Below, piece by piece: positions 29,269 to 43,096 of a DNA stretch of 64,000 bases. Below the pieces are notes generated by a model, which saw nothing but the letters and a program-made list of their open reading frames with translations, ran no database searches and was not told the origin of the DNA. The position numbers and the translations under genes were made by a program. This stretch comes from Buttiauxella gaviniae (GTDB lineage: Bacteria; Pseudomonadota; Gammaproteobacteria; Enterobacterales; Enterobacteriaceae), in contig NZ_JBFMVT010000002.1 of NCBI RefSeq assembly GCF_040786275.1, positions 1,488,001-1,552,000 on the forward strand, given 5' to 3'. Positions within the stretch are counted from its first letter, which is position 1. Each line of letters opens with the position of its first letter.

Positions 29269-30396
29269 ATGGCAGAAATAATGGTAATTCGCGCTCTTTT
29301 CAACGCAGGGGAATACGAGCAGTTATCCCATGAAAACACTCAGACACTGCGATTTAAGTCCGATATGCTTTCTGAACTGAATGGGCTGCCGGGGGCTGAT
29401 AACCTAACGCTTTTTATCTCGCCGTCGCAAATTCTGTTCAGAAAGCTTATTTTGCCCAATGCTGGTTACAAAATAACTAACCAGTCCATTGCCTGGCTCG
29501 CAGAAGAATCAATGATAGCCGACAGTGAATCACTGCACTGGACAGTGCTTGCGCATAGCAAAGAGGCCGTTCACGTCGCGGGCATTAATATTGCTGAACT
29601 TGAGAAAATAATGCTCCCCCTAACTGCTGCGGGCTTACAGATAACATCGGTTTTACCCAATGGGTTACACCTGCCCTATGAAGAAAATTGCTGGAGCGCC
29701 GAAAAAGATAATGAAGGTTGGTTAGTCAGGTTTAACGAATATCAGCTAGCCCATATTGATGAAGCCTGGTTCATACACCTGATAAACGAGCACGCACCCG
29801 AAACCATAATTACCAGCGAATTGTTACCCACAGCCTTCGATAGTATTAAATCTATTGATGGGCAGCATTGCTACGATATTGCGACAATGTCGCACATCAA
29901 TCTTCTTAGTGGAGCGCTAAAGCCTAAGCCCCCAGCCAGGCGAGTAAGTAAAAAACTAAGCCTCATTTTGTGGAGCGCTCTTGGCCTGGCGCTGTTGTGT
30001 TTTTTCTCTTTAAAGGCTCTAACGATAGGGCAATTATCGAACCAGGCCCATGAAATTAATGCACGAATTCAGACCACCTGGCAGCAATACTTCCCCAATG
30101 ACAAACACAATAACAACTACAAGTTCTATCTGAATCAGAAAATTAAAGACAGTTATCCAGATGCGATGACCCAGCTCAGCCATCTGCATGCTGCCATAAA
30201 ACTCTCTCCAGGCATCCGCATTGTCAGCATGGATTACAATCTCAGAAAACGCTCTTTTGACCTTGAAGTGCAAGCGGATTCACTTTCTGCACTCGATGTA
30301 TTAATGCGCAATAGCGAGGCTGATTTTATGTTCACACAGCGCACCGACGATACAGCTCCGGGCGTCTACCACCTAAGGAGTGAAAAACATGATTAA
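29269..30396 (+). CDS. gspL: Type II secretion protein GspL
   Basis: Bitopic inner-membrane protein whose actin-like cytoplasmic domain anchors GspE and whose periplasmic ferredoxin-like domain pairs with GspM. Of 375 residues, the cytoplasmic part runs to about 225. One membrane helix lies at about 230-248 (LSLILWSALGLALLCFFSL). The periplasmic part follows. The ATG directly follows the gspK stop codon. Confidence 0.92.
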   Translation: MAEIMVIRALFNAGEYEQLSHENTQTLRFKSDMLSELNGLPGADNLTLFISPSQILFRKLILPNAGYKITNQSIAWLAEESMIADSESLHWTVLAHSKEAVHVAGINIAELEKIMLPLTAAGLQITSVLPNGLHLPYEENCWSAEKDNEGWLVRFNEYQLAHIDEAWFIHLINEHAPETIITSELLPTAFDSIKSIDGQHCYDIATMSHINLLSGALKPKPPARRVSKKLSLILWSALGLALLCFFSLKALTIGQLSNQAHEINARIQTTWQQYFPNDKHNNNYKFYLNQKIKDSYPDAMTQLSHLHAAIKLSPGIRIVSMDYNLRKRSFDLEVQADSLSALDVLMRNSEADFMFTQRTDDTAPGVYHLRSEKHD

Positions 30397-30865
30397 GACC
30401 TGGTGGCTAAGCAAAAATCAGCGTGAACAACGACTGCTTCTCGCCGGAGGTGTGTTTTTTGCGTTGGTTTTTTTCTGGTATGGCGTGGTAGTCCCGCTCA
30501 ACAACACCATCAGTAGACAACTGCAAGAAAATCGAAAGCTCTCTGAAAGTCTGGTGTGGATAACAACAGAAACAGAAAGCCAAGGATTGGTCAAAATAAA
30601 AGTACTTCCTACAGACATGGAAAAAGTGGTGATGGATAGCGCCCTCAAAGCTCAATTAACCATCACGATTCAGGCCCATGATGATGACCAACTCACCGTG
30701 ACACCCTTTTCCCTTCCCACCGACAAGCTTGTGTTGTGGCTTGACGATCTCAAAACAAACTGGGGGTTACAGCCATGCGAAATGCAACTGGCTGCAGAGC
30801 CAGAAAATAACAGCAACCTGGCTGTAAAAAAACTGGTTTTGCAAAAGGCAGGAAGCAATGGATAG
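30389..30865 (+). CDS. gspM: Type II secretion protein GspM
   Basis: Small inner-membrane partner of GspL. The ATG at 30389 is preferred because AAGGAG lies 8 bases upstream; an in-frame GTG three codons earlier would overlap that site. The 158 residues have one helix at about 16-35 (LLLAGGVFFALVFFWYGVV) and a periplasmic ferredoxin-like domain. It overlaps gspL and gspO by 8 bases each. Confidence 0.9.
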   Translation: MIKTWWLSKNQREQRLLLAGGVFFALVFFWYGVVVPLNNTISRQLQENRKLSESLVWITTETESQGLVKIKVLPTDMEKVVMDSALKAQLTITIQAHDDDQLTVTPFSLPTDKLVLWLDDLKTNWGLQPCEMQLAAEPENNSNLAVKKLVLQKAGSNG

Positions 30866-31646
30866 CTTAGTATTATCTGGATGGGGCTTTTCGCTGTGGA
30901 TGGGGCTGCTCGGGTTAATCTCAGGTAGCTTTATGAATGTCGTGATTTACCGCTTACCCATAATGCTTGACACAAAAGAGACATCCAGCGGTGATATCAA
31001 TTTGTGGCTACCCAATTCTTTTTGTCCCGAATGTCATCATTCGCTACGCTGGTTTGACAACATCCCGCTTCTGAGCTGGCTACTTCTTCGTGGGCGCTGC
31101 CGATATTGCAACGCAACAATCTCCTGGCGTTATTCTGTCATTGAGTTCGTGTGTGCGCTAGGTTTTGCTATGTTAGCCATATTATTCCCCTCACCAACAA
31201 CCGCTTTATCCTTAGCTATATTCTTCTGGTTTGTACTCGCACTCAGTGCGATTGATCTCAAGGTACTCTTGCTACCCGATCTACTCACTCTGCCACTGCT
31301 ATGGTTAGGATTAATTTACAACAGTCTTTATGGAACCATTCCCCTTGAAGATGGCGTATACGGAGTCGTTGCTGGGTATCTGGCGCTCTGGATAATTTAC
31401 TGGGGCTTTCGGCTCACTACGGGTAGGGAAGGCATGGGGTATGGAGATTTCAAAATGCTCGCAGCTATCGGTGCATGGTGTGGCTGGCAAGCGTTACCGC
31501 CGGTAGTATTGATAGCGGCCTTCGTTGGGATCTTCATTTCTTTGATACGAATCTTGATGCACAAAGCAGCAGATAAAACACTCCCTTTTGGCCCCTGTCT
31601 GGCCTGTGCGGGCATGATTGTTTTAGGCTGGCTGAATCTCACATGA
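30858..31646 (+). CDS. gspO: Prepilin peptidase and methyltransferase GspO
   Basis: Inner-membrane aspartyl protease that removes prepilin leaders and N-methylates the new N-terminus. The 262 residues include the N-terminal GSFMNVVIYRLP motif and two CxxC pairs (CPEC near 55 and CRYC near 80). The catalytic aspartates lie in SAIDLK and GMGYGDFKML. Several membrane helices are evident. It closes the gsp operon; no gspN is present, as in E. coli K-12. Confidence 0.95.
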   Translation: MDSLVLSGWGFSLWMGLLGLISGSFMNVVIYRLPIMLDTKETSSGDINLWLPNSFCPECHHSLRWFDNIPLLSWLLLRGRCRYCNATISWRYSVIEFVCALGFAMLAILFPSPTTALSLAIFFWFVLALSAIDLKVLLLPDLLTLPLLWLGLIYNSLYGTIPLEDGVYGVVAGYLALWIIYWGFRLTTGREGMGYGDFKMLAAIGAWCGWQALPPVVLIAAFVGIFISLIRILMHKAADKTLPFGPCLACAGMIVLGWLNLT

Positions 31647-31653
31647 GAGCAAA

Positions 31654-31676
31654 AAAGAGAGGCCAGGCCTCTCTTT
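31654..31676. terminator. Bidirectional terminator between gspO and bfr
   Basis: A perfect AAAGAGAGGCC/GGCCTCTCTTT palindrome with a one-base centre sits between the convergent ends of gspO and bfr. The T-run is longer in the bfr direction (six T). Confidence 0.85.
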
Positions 31677-31685
31677 GCCTGAATA

Positions 31686-32159
31686 TTACTCTTCTTTGAT
31701 TTGTGACTGAATATAGTTCTGCAAACCAATTTTAGAGATCAGATCCAGTTCTGTTTCCAACCAGTCGATGTGATGCTCTTCTTCAGCAAGGATTTGGATC
31801 ATCATGTCCCGACTGACATAGTCATGAACGGTATCCGCGTAAGCAATCGCTTCACGCAAATCTTTAGCGCCTTCCAGTTCTAGTCTAAGGTCGGACTGAA
31901 GCATTTCTTCGACATCTTCGCCAATCTGAAGTCTGCCTAAATCTTGCAGGTTAGGAATGCCTTCAAGGAATAAAATACGCTCGATATACTTATCGGCGTG
32001 TTTCATTTCATCAATGGATTCGTGGTATTCAACGTCGTTGAGGCGCATTAAGCCCCAGTTTTTGAACATTCTCGCATGGAGAAAATACTGATTGATCGCG
32101 ACAAGCTCGTTTCCCAATAATTTATTGAGATAATTTATTATCTTAATATCACCTTTCAT
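31686..32159 (-). CDS. bfr: Bacterioferritin
   Basis: Cytoplasmic 24-subunit, haem-containing iron-storage protein with ferroxidase centres. The start at 32159 is chosen for the GGAGGGAG ahead of it and for [20 protein letters not shown], giving 157 residues. The haem-ligand Met and ferroxidase residues lie in DEMKHADKY, and the last ligands in [10 protein letters not shown]. It is downstream of bfd, its iron-release partner. Confidence 0.97.
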   Translation of the reverse strand: MKGDIKIINYLNKLLGNELVAINQYFLHARMFKNWGLMRLNDVEYHESIDEMKHADKYIERILFLEGIPNLQDLGRLQIGEDVEEMLQSDLRLELEGAKDLREAIAYADTVHDYVSRDMMIQILAEEEHHIDWLETELDLISKIGLQNYIQSQIKEE

Positions 32160-32230
32160 TTTTACTCCCTCCGCTTCCACTACATGAAGCGTAGATGTAG
32201 CACGGAGTAAGTCAAAAAAAAGTGACTGTA

Positions 32231-32425
32231 TTAAGCAATCTCTTTAAATTCTGGGATCTGCAATAGCTCTTCTTGCATGATTTCTCTCGCCGCGCGAACG
32301 CACTTACCACATTGGTTTCCCACTGGCACAAACTTGCGAAGCTGCTGGAAAGATTGTGGATGGAACTGGCGCACTGCCTGCCGAATTTTTTTATCACTTA
32401 CACCATTACACAGACAAACGTACAT
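32231..32425 (-). CDS. bfd: Bacterioferritin-associated ferredoxin
   Basis: [2Fe-2S] protein that reduces bacterioferritin haem to release stored iron. The 64 residues begin [18 protein letters not shown]. The four cluster cysteines are visible as C4, C6 (CLC) and the GNQCGKC pair. A Fur-box-like sequence upstream fits the iron repression known for E. coli bfd. In K-12 chiA lies between bfd and tufA; here only a short gap is found. Confidence 0.96.
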   Translation of the reverse strand: MYVCLCNGVSDKKIRQAVRQFHPQSFQQLRKFVPVGNQCGKCVRAAREIMQEELLQIPEFKEIA

Positions 32426-32457
32426 ATGCACTCCCGTTCAAATTACGCGCAAAGTGT

Positions 32458-32477
32458 AAATGAGAATAGTTATGATT
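32458..32477 (-). promoter_or_regulatory. Putative Fur box upstream of bfd
   Basis: TGAGAATAGTTATGA is close to the 7-1-7 Fur consensus TGATAATNATTATCA. It lies 33-52 bases ahead of the bfd start codon. Confidence 0.55.
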
Positions 32478-32527
32478 ACAATAGCACAGACATGTTGGTT
32501 CAGGTTGTAAGCGGTAAAAATTACAAA

Positions 32528-32555
32528 AAAAAAGAGCGCCGAAGCGCTCTTTTTT
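32528..32555 (-). terminator. Terminator of the str operon after tufA
   Basis: The stem AAGAGCGC/GCGCTCTT has a tetraloop reading TTCG on the transcribed (minus) strand and is followed by a long T-run. It lies 20 bases past the tufA stop. Confidence 0.92.
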
Positions 32556-32574
32556 CATACTAAGGTATCAGCGA

Positions 32575-35956
<3,382 letters not shown>

Positions 35957-36040
35957 CTATATCCTGGGACGTTCATTTAAGTAACCCAAAGCGGGCAGCC
36001 TACATGAAGCGCCCGCTTGGTGACTAACACTCCGAAGGGA

Positions 36041-37080
<1,040 letters not shown>

Positions 37081-37102
37081 GAAATATACAACAATCCTGG
37101 AA

Positions 37103-37390
37103 TTACCAGGTTATCTGTCGTTCGTGTTTAACCGTCATTCTGACGAAGTCAGTATAGCTGACCTTGCCTATACTGGTTGAAATTTGAGCAGTTAATCCGC
37201 GAGCCTCGATATCTTCCTGCAGAGCATAGATAGAAATGGGGGCGGCCAGCAGTAAATCAAGGGCACGAGTCCCGGATAGCGCCGCAATAACCGCATCTTG
37301 TAGCAATAGCAGTTCATCGCCAGGCTTTATACAGCGCAGCAACGACTCAAGATCGGTATGAAAAGGTGAGTGTTGTAAAATATGCAGCAT
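37103..37390 (-). CDS. tusB: tRNA 2-thiouridine sulfur-relay protein TusB
   Basis: Part of the TusBCD complex, which passes sulfur from TusA to TusE and MnmA for 2-thiolation of wobble uridine in Lys, Glu and Gln tRNAs. The 95 residues start MLHILQHSPFHTDLESLLRC. It is encoded 6 bases after tusC, ahead of the str promoter. Confidence 0.94.
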   Translation of the reverse strand: MLHILQHSPFHTDLESLLRCIKPGDELLLLQDAVIAALSGTRALDLLLAAPISIYALQEDIEARGLTAQISTSIGKVSYTDFVRMTVKHERQITW

Positions 37391-37396
37391 GCAGCC

Positions 37397-37756
37397 TCAG
37401 AAAGTTAGCACGACATTAAACTGATGCAGCATGTCGCGCAATGCATCAGGTTCGAGAGGTTTGGCATCAAGCACCCAGTCGCTCTCAATCGGTAAACCCC
37501 GCTCGCGAACGGATGCCGCGCAGAGATAACACTGATCAATGTCATATAACGGCAGTACACGGAACGTGGCGATGTAATCCCTTGCGAGGATAAGAGCAGG
37601 CTGCTGGCTTGGGACCAGTTGAAACACCCCATCACCTATGAAGAACACACCAATATCTTCGGTTAATGCCGAAGTGGCCAGTAACGCATCCAGCCCTTCC
37701 CTACCCGCAGCACTTCCGTGAGGGGCTGATTTAAATACAAATGCGACACGCTTCAT
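37397..37756 (-). CDS. tusC: tRNA 2-thiouridine sulfur-relay protein TusC
   Basis: Second subunit of the TusBCD complex. The ATG at 37756 ([14 protein letters not shown]) gives 119 residues, the usual length, and overlaps the tusD stop by one base. Longer in-frame starts lie inside tusD and are not supported. Conserved segment [16 protein letters not shown]. Confidence 0.95.
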   Translation of the reverse strand: MKRVAFVFKSAPHGSAAGREGLDALLATSALTEDIGVFFIGDGVFQLVPSQQPALILARDYIATFRVLPLYDIDQCYLCAASVRERGLPIESDWVLDAKPLEPDALRDMLHQFNVVLTF

Positions 37757-38142
37757 CAGAATTGCACCGTCCGATCGCACGTCAGCGACGCTTGAGCCAA
37801 TGCCCCGAGCCCACTGAGAATGAAACCAGGCTGCATATTATAAGACGGCAAACCAAATTGAGTCGCTTGCTCTTCGTCCGTCACACCGCGACGCAAAGAA
37901 GCGGCGACACAAATATGCAATGCCACGCCATGTTGCTCGTTAAGCTGTTGCCAGGCACGAACGATATCGAATTCATCGCTCGCGGGTGACGTCAATTGGT
38001 TGGCGTTGTAGACCCCTTCACGATAGAAAAAGACGCTTTCTAACGTATGTCCCTGCTCGATGACTGCCTGAGAAAATTGCAACGCACTGCTCGCCTGCTG
38101 CGTACCATAAGCCGGGCCAGTCACCAGGATAGCAAAACGCAT
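37756..38142 (-). CDS. tusD: tRNA 2-thiouridine sulfurtransferase TusD
   Basis: Catalytic TusBCD subunit that accepts the persulfide on a conserved cysteine, here in [12 protein letters not shown]. The 128 residues begin [18 protein letters not shown]. One-base overlaps link it to yheO upstream and tusC downstream, so translation is probably coupled. Confidence 0.96.
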   Translation of the reverse strand: MRFAILVTGPAYGTQQASSALQFSQAVIEQGHTLESVFFYREGVYNANQLTSPASDEFDIVRAWQQLNEQHGVALHICVAASLRRGVTDEEQATQFGLPSYNMQPGFILSGLGALAQASLTCDRTVQF

Positions 38143-38864
38143 TACTTATCCTGCCCCTGGAAATCACCGTTTTTGAATTGACGGATGTAGAGATAAACCG
38201 TGTGCTTAGAAATATTCAAACGATCGGCAACCTGGTTGATTGCATCTTTGATATCAAAAATACCTTTTTCATAAAGGTTGAGCACAATCTGTCGATTTTT
38301 AGCATTGTTAGACACATTGCGATCGGCATTCACTTCTTCAATGGTAAATTCCAGCGCCTGCATAACCAAGTCTTCAACAGACGAGGCAAAGTTCACCGAA
38401 GATGCCACTTCAGGCGTTTCCGGTGGAATAAAGGTCGACATAATTTGTGAGAATGGCACATCGAGGTTGATATTAATGCACAGCAGGCCGATGACGCGTT
38501 CATCACGGTTACGAATGGCGATCGTCTCTGACTTCATCAGGACGCCGCTTTTTGCCCGGGTAAAATAACATTTAGAAACGCTGCTATCTGCACCCGTCAT
38601 ATCATGCAGCATTCGCAGTGCCAGATCGGTAATTGGCGAGCCGATTTTACGGCCGGTATGTTCACCATTTGCGATACGAATGGCAGAACATTTCAGATCT
38701 TGCAGCGAGTGCAGCACAATTTCACAATGAGAACCAATCAGCATTGCTAACCCGTCCACTACCGCTTCGTAGGATTTTAATATTTCAAAGTCGGTTTGTT
38801 CAAAAGGACGCTGGTCCAGTAAGTCGAGCTCACTGGTTTCATTGGTTAAAAGCGAATTGGACAT
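38142..38864 (-). CDS. yheO: YheO-like PAS/helix-turn-helix regulator
   Basis: DNA-binding regulator of unknown target. Of 240 residues, a PAS-like sensing domain spans about 25-150 ([34 protein letters not shown]). A C-terminal helix-turn-helix ends the chain ([20 protein letters not shown]). It heads the tusDCB cluster, with its stop overlapping the tusD start. Its function is unproven, although the coupling to tus genes suggests co-expression. Confidence 0.9.
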   Translation of the reverse strand: MSNSLLTNETSELDLLDQRPFEQTDFEILKSYEAVVDGLAMLIGSHCEIVLHSLQDLKCSAIRIANGEHTGRKIGSPITDLALRMLHDMTGADSSVSKCYFTRAKSGVLMKSETIAIRNRDERVIGLLCININLDVPFSQIMSTFIPPETPEVASSVNFASSVEDLVMQALEFTIEEVNADRNVSNNAKNRQIVLNLYEKGIFDIKDAINQVADRLNISKHTVYLYIRQFKNGDFQGQDK

Positions 38865-39003
38865 TTAAAGATACCACCCTCTACAGAGAGCCTGTCGCGC
38901 TTGAAAGGTGTCAGGGCAGACTCATACTCAGTTGAAACGCCGTCTGCTAAGGTAATACAGCGTTAGACGCGCTTTCCAGTTTTTATTATATCCTGCCTCA
39001 AAT

Positions 39004-39033
39004 AAAAAACCGCCGCCTCTAAGGGCGGCGGTT
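39004..39033 (-). terminator. Terminator of fkpA
   Basis: The very GC-rich stem ACCGCCGCC/GGCGGCGGT has a six-base loop. On the minus strand it is followed by six T. It lies just past the fkpA stop. Confidence 0.92.
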
Positions 39034-39042
39034 AATAATGCC

Positions 39043-39861
39043 TTATTTGCTCTTCGCAGCGTCTGCTTCTGGAGCGGCATCTGGTTTAGCGTCTGCTTTA
39101 GGCGCGGGTTTGATATCCAGCAGCTCGACGTCAAATACCAGCGTAGAGTTAGCTGGAATTCCTGGTACGCCAGTTTTGCCGTAAGCCAGTTCTGGTGGAA
39201 TAACCAGTTTGATTTTCCCGCCTTTCTTGATGTTTTTCAGGCCTTCGGTCCAGCCAGGGATAACACCGTCAAGACGGAAAGAGAGTGGCTCGCCACGGGT
39301 GTAAGAGTTATCGAACTCTTTACCGTCGATCAACGTACCTTTGTAGTTCACAACAACAGTGTCGCTGTCTTTTGGCGCTTCACCGGTACCGGCTTTGTCG
39401 ATTTTGTACATCAGGCCAGTAGAGGAAGTTTTAACACCTTTCTCTTTTGCGAAAGTGTCACGGAAGGCTTTGCCTTTATCCGCATTTTCTTTAGCGTCTT
39501 TTTCCATTTTCGCTTGAGCGGAAGATTTCACGCGCGCTTCGAAAGCTTGCAGAGTCTGCTCGATTTCCTGGTCAGTTAATTTGCTCTTATCGGCAAACGC
39601 ATCCTGAACACCGGCGATAAGCTGGTTTTTATCCAGAGTAATACCCAGCTTTTCTTGTTCTTTCAGAGAGTTTTCCATATAACGGCCCAGCGAAGCACCC
39701 AATGCATACGCAGATTTCTGGTCGTCATTTTTGAATGCCGCGTTGCTGGCAGCAGGAGCCGCAGCATCTTTAGCGGCAGCAGCTGGGGCCGCGAACGCAG
39801 GAGCGCTCAGGGCAACGGCCATCGTGGTCGCCAGTAGCGTTACTTTAAACAGTGATTTCAT
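39043..39861 (-). CDS. fkpA: Periplasmic peptidyl-prolyl isomerase FkpA
   Basis: Periplasmic FKBP-type proline isomerase and chaperone. The start at 39861 follows GGAG and opens a signal peptide (MKSLFKVTLLATTMAVALSA, cut near AFA/AP). The 272 residues have an N-terminal helical dimer domain and a C-terminal FKBP domain (VVNYKGTLIDGKEFDNSYTR, GWTEGLKNIKKGGKIKL). The tail is rich in Ala, Lys and Asp. A sigma-E-like promoter lies upstream, which fits envelope-stress control. Confidence 0.97.
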   Translation of the reverse strand: MKSLFKVTLLATTMAVALSAPAFAAPAAAAKDAAAPAASNAAFKNDDQKSAYALGASLGRYMENSLKEQEKLGITLDKNQLIAGVQDAFADKSKLTDQEIEQTLQAFEARVKSSAQAKMEKDAKENADKGKAFRDTFAKEKGVKTSSTGLMYKIDKAGTGEAPKDSDTVVVNYKGTLIDGKEFDNSYTRGEPLSFRLDGVIPGWTEGLKNIKKGGKIKLVIPPELAYGKTGVPGIPANSTLVFDVELLDIKPAPKADAKPDAAPEADAAKSK

Positions 39862-39973
39862 CCATTTCTCCAGGGCCGGGGCCTCTAACCCCAAGGTTAT
39901 TATCAACTAAGAGACGTACTATAACGTCGTGGAAGAAATCTACACAATCTCTCCGCGTCTTATCGAGACAAAT

Positions 39974-40001
39974 TCAGACTCTTTTTGTGTACAGAAGTTT
40001 C
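39974..40001 (-). promoter_or_regulatory. Sigma-E-type promoter of fkpA
   Basis: Minus-strand GAAACTT (-35, 40001-39995) and TCTGA (-10, 39978-39974) are separated by 16 bases. This nearly matches the RpoE consensus GGAACTT-N15/16-TCTRA. fkpA is a known RpoE regulon member in E. coli. Confidence 0.75.
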
Positions 40002-40088
40002 GTCCTGAGCAAAACGACGCTGTAACGTGCGGAATTTTTCAGTAGAATCGCCGGAAATTGTCCATCCGCAGGCCAGGAGAGATCAGCC

Positions 40089-40307
40089 ATGCAACAAAAA
40101 TCGACCGAACAACGGCTGGAAGAACTTGAGAGTCGTCTCGCTTTCCAGGAGATTACGATTGAAGAGTTAAATCAGACAGTAACGGCGCACGAATTAGAGA
40201 TGGTCAAACTACGCGAACATTTCCGTTTGCTGGTTGAAAAGTTAAAAGCCAGCCAGCCTTCAATGGTGGCCTCAGAATCAGAAGAAACTCCACCGCCACA
40301 TTATTAA
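40089..40307 (+). CDS. slyX: SlyX protein
   Basis: Small acidic protein of 72 residues with a heptad-like coiled coil ([20 protein letters not shown]). Its function is unknown. It is divergent from fkpA and convergent with slyD, the standard enterobacterial arrangement. A CAGGAGAG ribosome site precedes the ATG. Confidence 0.93.
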   Translation: MQQKSTEQRLEELESRLAFQEITIEELNQTVTAHELEMVKLREHFRLLVEKLKASQPSMVASESEETPPPHY

Positions 40308-40327
40308 CAGCACCCGCAATACAAAGA

Positions 40328-40357
40328 GAAAAGGCGTGTCAGTGACACGCCTTTTTT
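40328..40357. terminator. Bidirectional terminator between slyX and slyD
   Basis: AAAGGCGTGTCA and TGACACGCCTTT form a 12-bp stem with A runs on one side and T runs on the other, so it can stop transcription of both convergent genes. A second AT-rich palindrome (TTAAAAGCT/AGCTTTTAA, 40362-40385) follows. Confidence 0.9.
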
Positions 40358-40388
40358 ATCTTTAAAAGCTTTGTTTAGCTTTTAAGAC

Positions 40389-40973
40389 TTAGTGGCAACC
40401 GCAACCGCCGTTACCGCCACAACCGCCTTTACCATGCTCGTGATCATGGTCGTGACCGTGGCCACCACAGCAACCACCTTCGTGGTCATGGTCGTGGTGA
40501 TGATCGTGCTCACCGTGAACGTGGCCATGAGCCAGTTCTTCAGCGGTAGCTTCACGGATTGCGATAACTTCTACGTTGAAGCTCAGGTTTTGGCCTGCCA
40601 GCATATGGTTGCCATCGACAACAACGTGCTCATCTTCAACAGCGGTGATTTCAACAGGAACTGGACCCTGATCGGTGTCAGCCATAAAACGCATGCCAAC
40701 TTCCAGCTCGTCAACGCCCATGAAGACGTCTTTTGGTACGCGCTGCACCAGGTTTTCGTCATACTGACCGTAAGCGTCATTTGCACCAACAGATACGTCA
40801 AACTTATCGCCAACAACGTGACCTTCCAGCGCTGTTTCCAGGCCAGAAATCAGAGAGCCGTGACCATGCAGATAGTCCAGCGGCGCACTCACCGGAGACT
40901 CATCAACCAACACACCGTCTTCTGTACGTACCTGATAGGCCAGGCTGACCACCAGGTCTTTTGCTACTTTCAT
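40389..40973 (-). CDS. slyD: FKBP-type isomerase and metallochaperone SlyD
   Basis: Cytoplasmic proline isomerase/chaperone that also supplies nickel during hydrogenase maturation. Of 194 residues, the FKBP domain with an inserted flap occupies about 1-145 (MKVAKDLVVSLAYQVRTEDG). A His/Cys/Asp/Glu/Gly tail from about 148 binds metal (HDHHHDHDHEGGCCGGHGHD). The long metal-binding tail is complete. Confidence 0.97.
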   Translation of the reverse strand: MKVAKDLVVSLAYQVRTEDGVLVDESPVSAPLDYLHGHGSLISGLETALEGHVVGDKFDVSVGANDAYGQYDENLVQRVPKDVFMGVDELEVGMRFMADTDQGPVPVEITAVEDEHVVVDGNHMLAGQNLSFNVEVIAIREATAEELAHGHVHGEHDHHHDHDHEGGCCGGHGHDHDHEHGKGGCGGNGGCGCH

Positions 40974-41072
40974 GATATCTCCTGAGCGAGCGTGGGGAAA
41001 AAAACTGGCGCCGATTGTAGCGGAATTTGACGCCGGTGTACCCCTAAGCTTAAAAAAAGCTGCGCCATCTCG

Positions 41073-41273
41073 CTAGTCCGGATGAAAAATCCCGATAACT
41101 TGCTCTTGTTCGCGAACGTGCTCGCGAACTTGTTTATCCGCCTCACGCATTTGATGGCCGCACTTAACACACTCAACAATATCGACATTATTCTCGCGCC
41201 ACATCGCGAGAGAATCCCGCGCCTGGCATTCGGGACAAACAGCCCCGGCAATAAAACGTTTACGCACCGACAT
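41073..41273 (-). CDS. yheV: YheV family putative zinc-ribbon protein
   Basis: 66-residue protein of unknown role. Two CxxC-type pairs (CPEC near residue 13 and CVKCGH near 35) suggest a zinc ribbon; the conserved end is QVIGIFHPD. The start at 41273 (MSVRKRFIAGAVCPEC) is chosen to match the family. It lies 14 bases after kefB, as in E. coli. Confidence 0.92.
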   Translation of the reverse strand: MSVRKRFIAGAVCPECQARDSLAMWRENNVDIVECVKCGHQMREADKQVREHVREQEQVIGIFHPD

Positions 41274-41287
41274 TGGCTTCACCTTAA

Positions 41288-43096
41288 TTATTCAAAATCA
41301 TCCCAACCATCGAACTGGCGACGCTCTTGCTGCATCTCGCGTTCGAAGATCTCTTCCAGTTCACGACGAGCCTCACGCACCCTGGAAATTTGTGCGTTAT
41401 CGGTATGAATCGGCATTAATTCACGCAGCATACTCATATCCAGACGCCTGAAATGAAGCTGTGCGCGGTGCGCCTGATGCGGGTGCATACCCAATGTCAT
41501 CAGCGCCTTACGCCCTAACTCCAGCGCACTGGAAAACGTTTCGCGTGAAAACTGCGTAACACCAGCTTGCAACAATTCATGCGCTTCTACACGGCCCCTG
41601 GCGCGCGCCAGAATCGCCAGATGTGGAAAGTGTTGTTGACACAAATGAACGACTTTCATCGTGTCTTCCGGCTCATTACAGGTAATCACAATTGATTTGG
41701 CCGTTTCGGCCCCCGCAGAGCGTAGCAACTCAAGTTCCGTGGCGTCGCCGTAATAAACTTTGTAGCCGTATTTACGCATCAGGCTAACGGAACTGATATC
41801 TCTCTCCAGAACCGTAATGCGCATTTTGTTCGCCATCAGCAAACGCCCGATAACCTGCCCGAAGCGCCCAAAACCCACAATAATGACTTGCGGCTGATCG
41901 TCTTCCACGTAAGGTTTTTCATCATTTTCATCATCCGCAACGTTAAAGCGCCGCGCAAGAATCGCATCCACACCTTTCATCAGCAGCGGTGTTGTCATCA
42001 TAGAGAGCGTAACGGTCACCAACAGGAGCGGCATCTGGTCGCCGCTAAATATTTTCTGCGAGGAAGCCGTAGAAAACAGCACGAAGGCAAACTCACCGCC
42101 CTGGCTTAATACGCCTGAAAACTGTAGCCGCTCGGAACTGCGCAAACCAAAGTACCAGGATAAGCCATATAGCACCGCCGCTTTTACCGCGACCAGAACC
42201 ACAACACCTAACACCACCCAGAAAATATGGGTATAGAGCACGCCCAGATTTAACGCCATCCCCACGGAAATAAAGAACAGGCCGAGCAGTAATCCTTTAA
42301 AAGGATCGATAGCAATTTCCAGTTCGTGTCGGTATTCACTCTCAGCCAACAGCACGCCCGCGATAAACGTTCCTAACGCCATGGATAAACCCAGCGCATC
42401 CATGAATAACGCCGAACCCAATACCAGTAAAAGTGCTGCAGCGGTAAAAACTTCACGCACACCGGAGCCAGCAATAAACCGGAAAACAGGTTTTAACAGG
42501 TAACGCCCGCCAATCAACATGCCCGCGAAGGCCAGTACTTTGAACCCGACTTTTATCCAGTCAGGGCTATCATCCCCGTTTCCGGCGAGCAAAGGCACCA
42601 GAGCTATCGCCGGGATAACGGCTAAATCCTGAAACAGCAACACAGAAAAGCCGAGCTGCCCGGCCTCATTCCGATTCATGCCTTTATCACGCATCAGTTG
42701 AAGCGCCATCGCGGTGGATGACATCGCAAGGCCAATACCGCCGATCACCGCTGCCTGCCAGGAAAACTGCGTCAACATCAGCAACCCCGCCAGCACAACC
42801 GCGCTCAATAACACTTGCGCGGCCCCGACGCCAAATATAGAGCGCCGAAGCTGCCAGAGTTTTGAGGGATTAAGCTCCAGACCGATGATAAACATCAGGA
42901 ACACCACGCCCAGCTCGGAGAAGTGGAGAATTTCATCCACATCGCTGATAAAGCCCAAACCCCACGGCCCTATAGCGATCCCTGCGAGCAAATAGCCAAG
43001 CACCGCGCCAATGCCCAAACGGGCGGCAATGGGTACCGCAACCACCGCCGCAAATAAAAACAGCACGCCAGCCAGTAATACGTCAGAACCTTCCAT
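41288..43096 (-). CDS. kefB: Glutathione-gated potassium/proton antiporter KefB
   Basis: Inner-membrane potassium efflux system that acidifies the cytoplasm to protect against toxic electrophiles; held shut by glutathione. The start at 43096 ([15 protein letters not shown]) gives 602 residues and overlaps the kefG stop by one base. The first ~380 residues form a CPA2-type antiporter with about 12 helices. The rest is a KTN/RCK domain with [17 protein letters not shown]. Operon partners are kefG upstream and yheV downstream. Confidence 0.97.
   Translation of the reverse strand: MEGSDVLLAGVLFLFAAVVAVPIAARLGIGAVLGYLLAGIAIGPWGLGFISDVDEILHFSELGVVFLMFIIGLELNPSKLWQLRRSIFGVGAAQVLLSAVVLAGLLMLTQFSWQAAVIGGIGLAMSSTAMALQLMRDKGMNRNEAGQLGFSVLLFQDLAVIPAIALVPLLAGNGDDSPDWIKVGFKVLAFAGMLIGGRYLLKPVFRFIAGSGVREVFTAAALLLVLGSALFMDALGLSMALGTFIAGVLLAESEYRHELEIAIDPFKGLLLGLFFISVGMALNLGVLYTHIFWVVLGVVVLVAVKAAVLYGLSWYFGLRSSERLQFSGVLSQGGEFAFVLFSTASSQKIFSGDQMPLLLVTVTLSMMTTPLLMKGVDAILARRFNVADDENDEKPYVEDDQPQVIIVGFGRFGQVIGRLLMANKMRITVLERDISSVSLMRKYGYKVYYGDATELELLRSAGAETAKSIVITCNEPEDTMKVVHLCQQHFPHLAILARARGRVEAHELLQAGVTQFSRETFSSALELGRKALMTLGMHPHQAHRAQLHFRRLDMSMLRELMPIHTDNAQISRVREARRELEEIFEREMQQERRQFDGWDDFE

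Noticed and set aside
32426-32574. Remnant of chiA between bfd and tufA
   Set aside because: Only the bfd promoter, a Fur-like box and the tufA terminator are visible; no coding remnant is recognisable.
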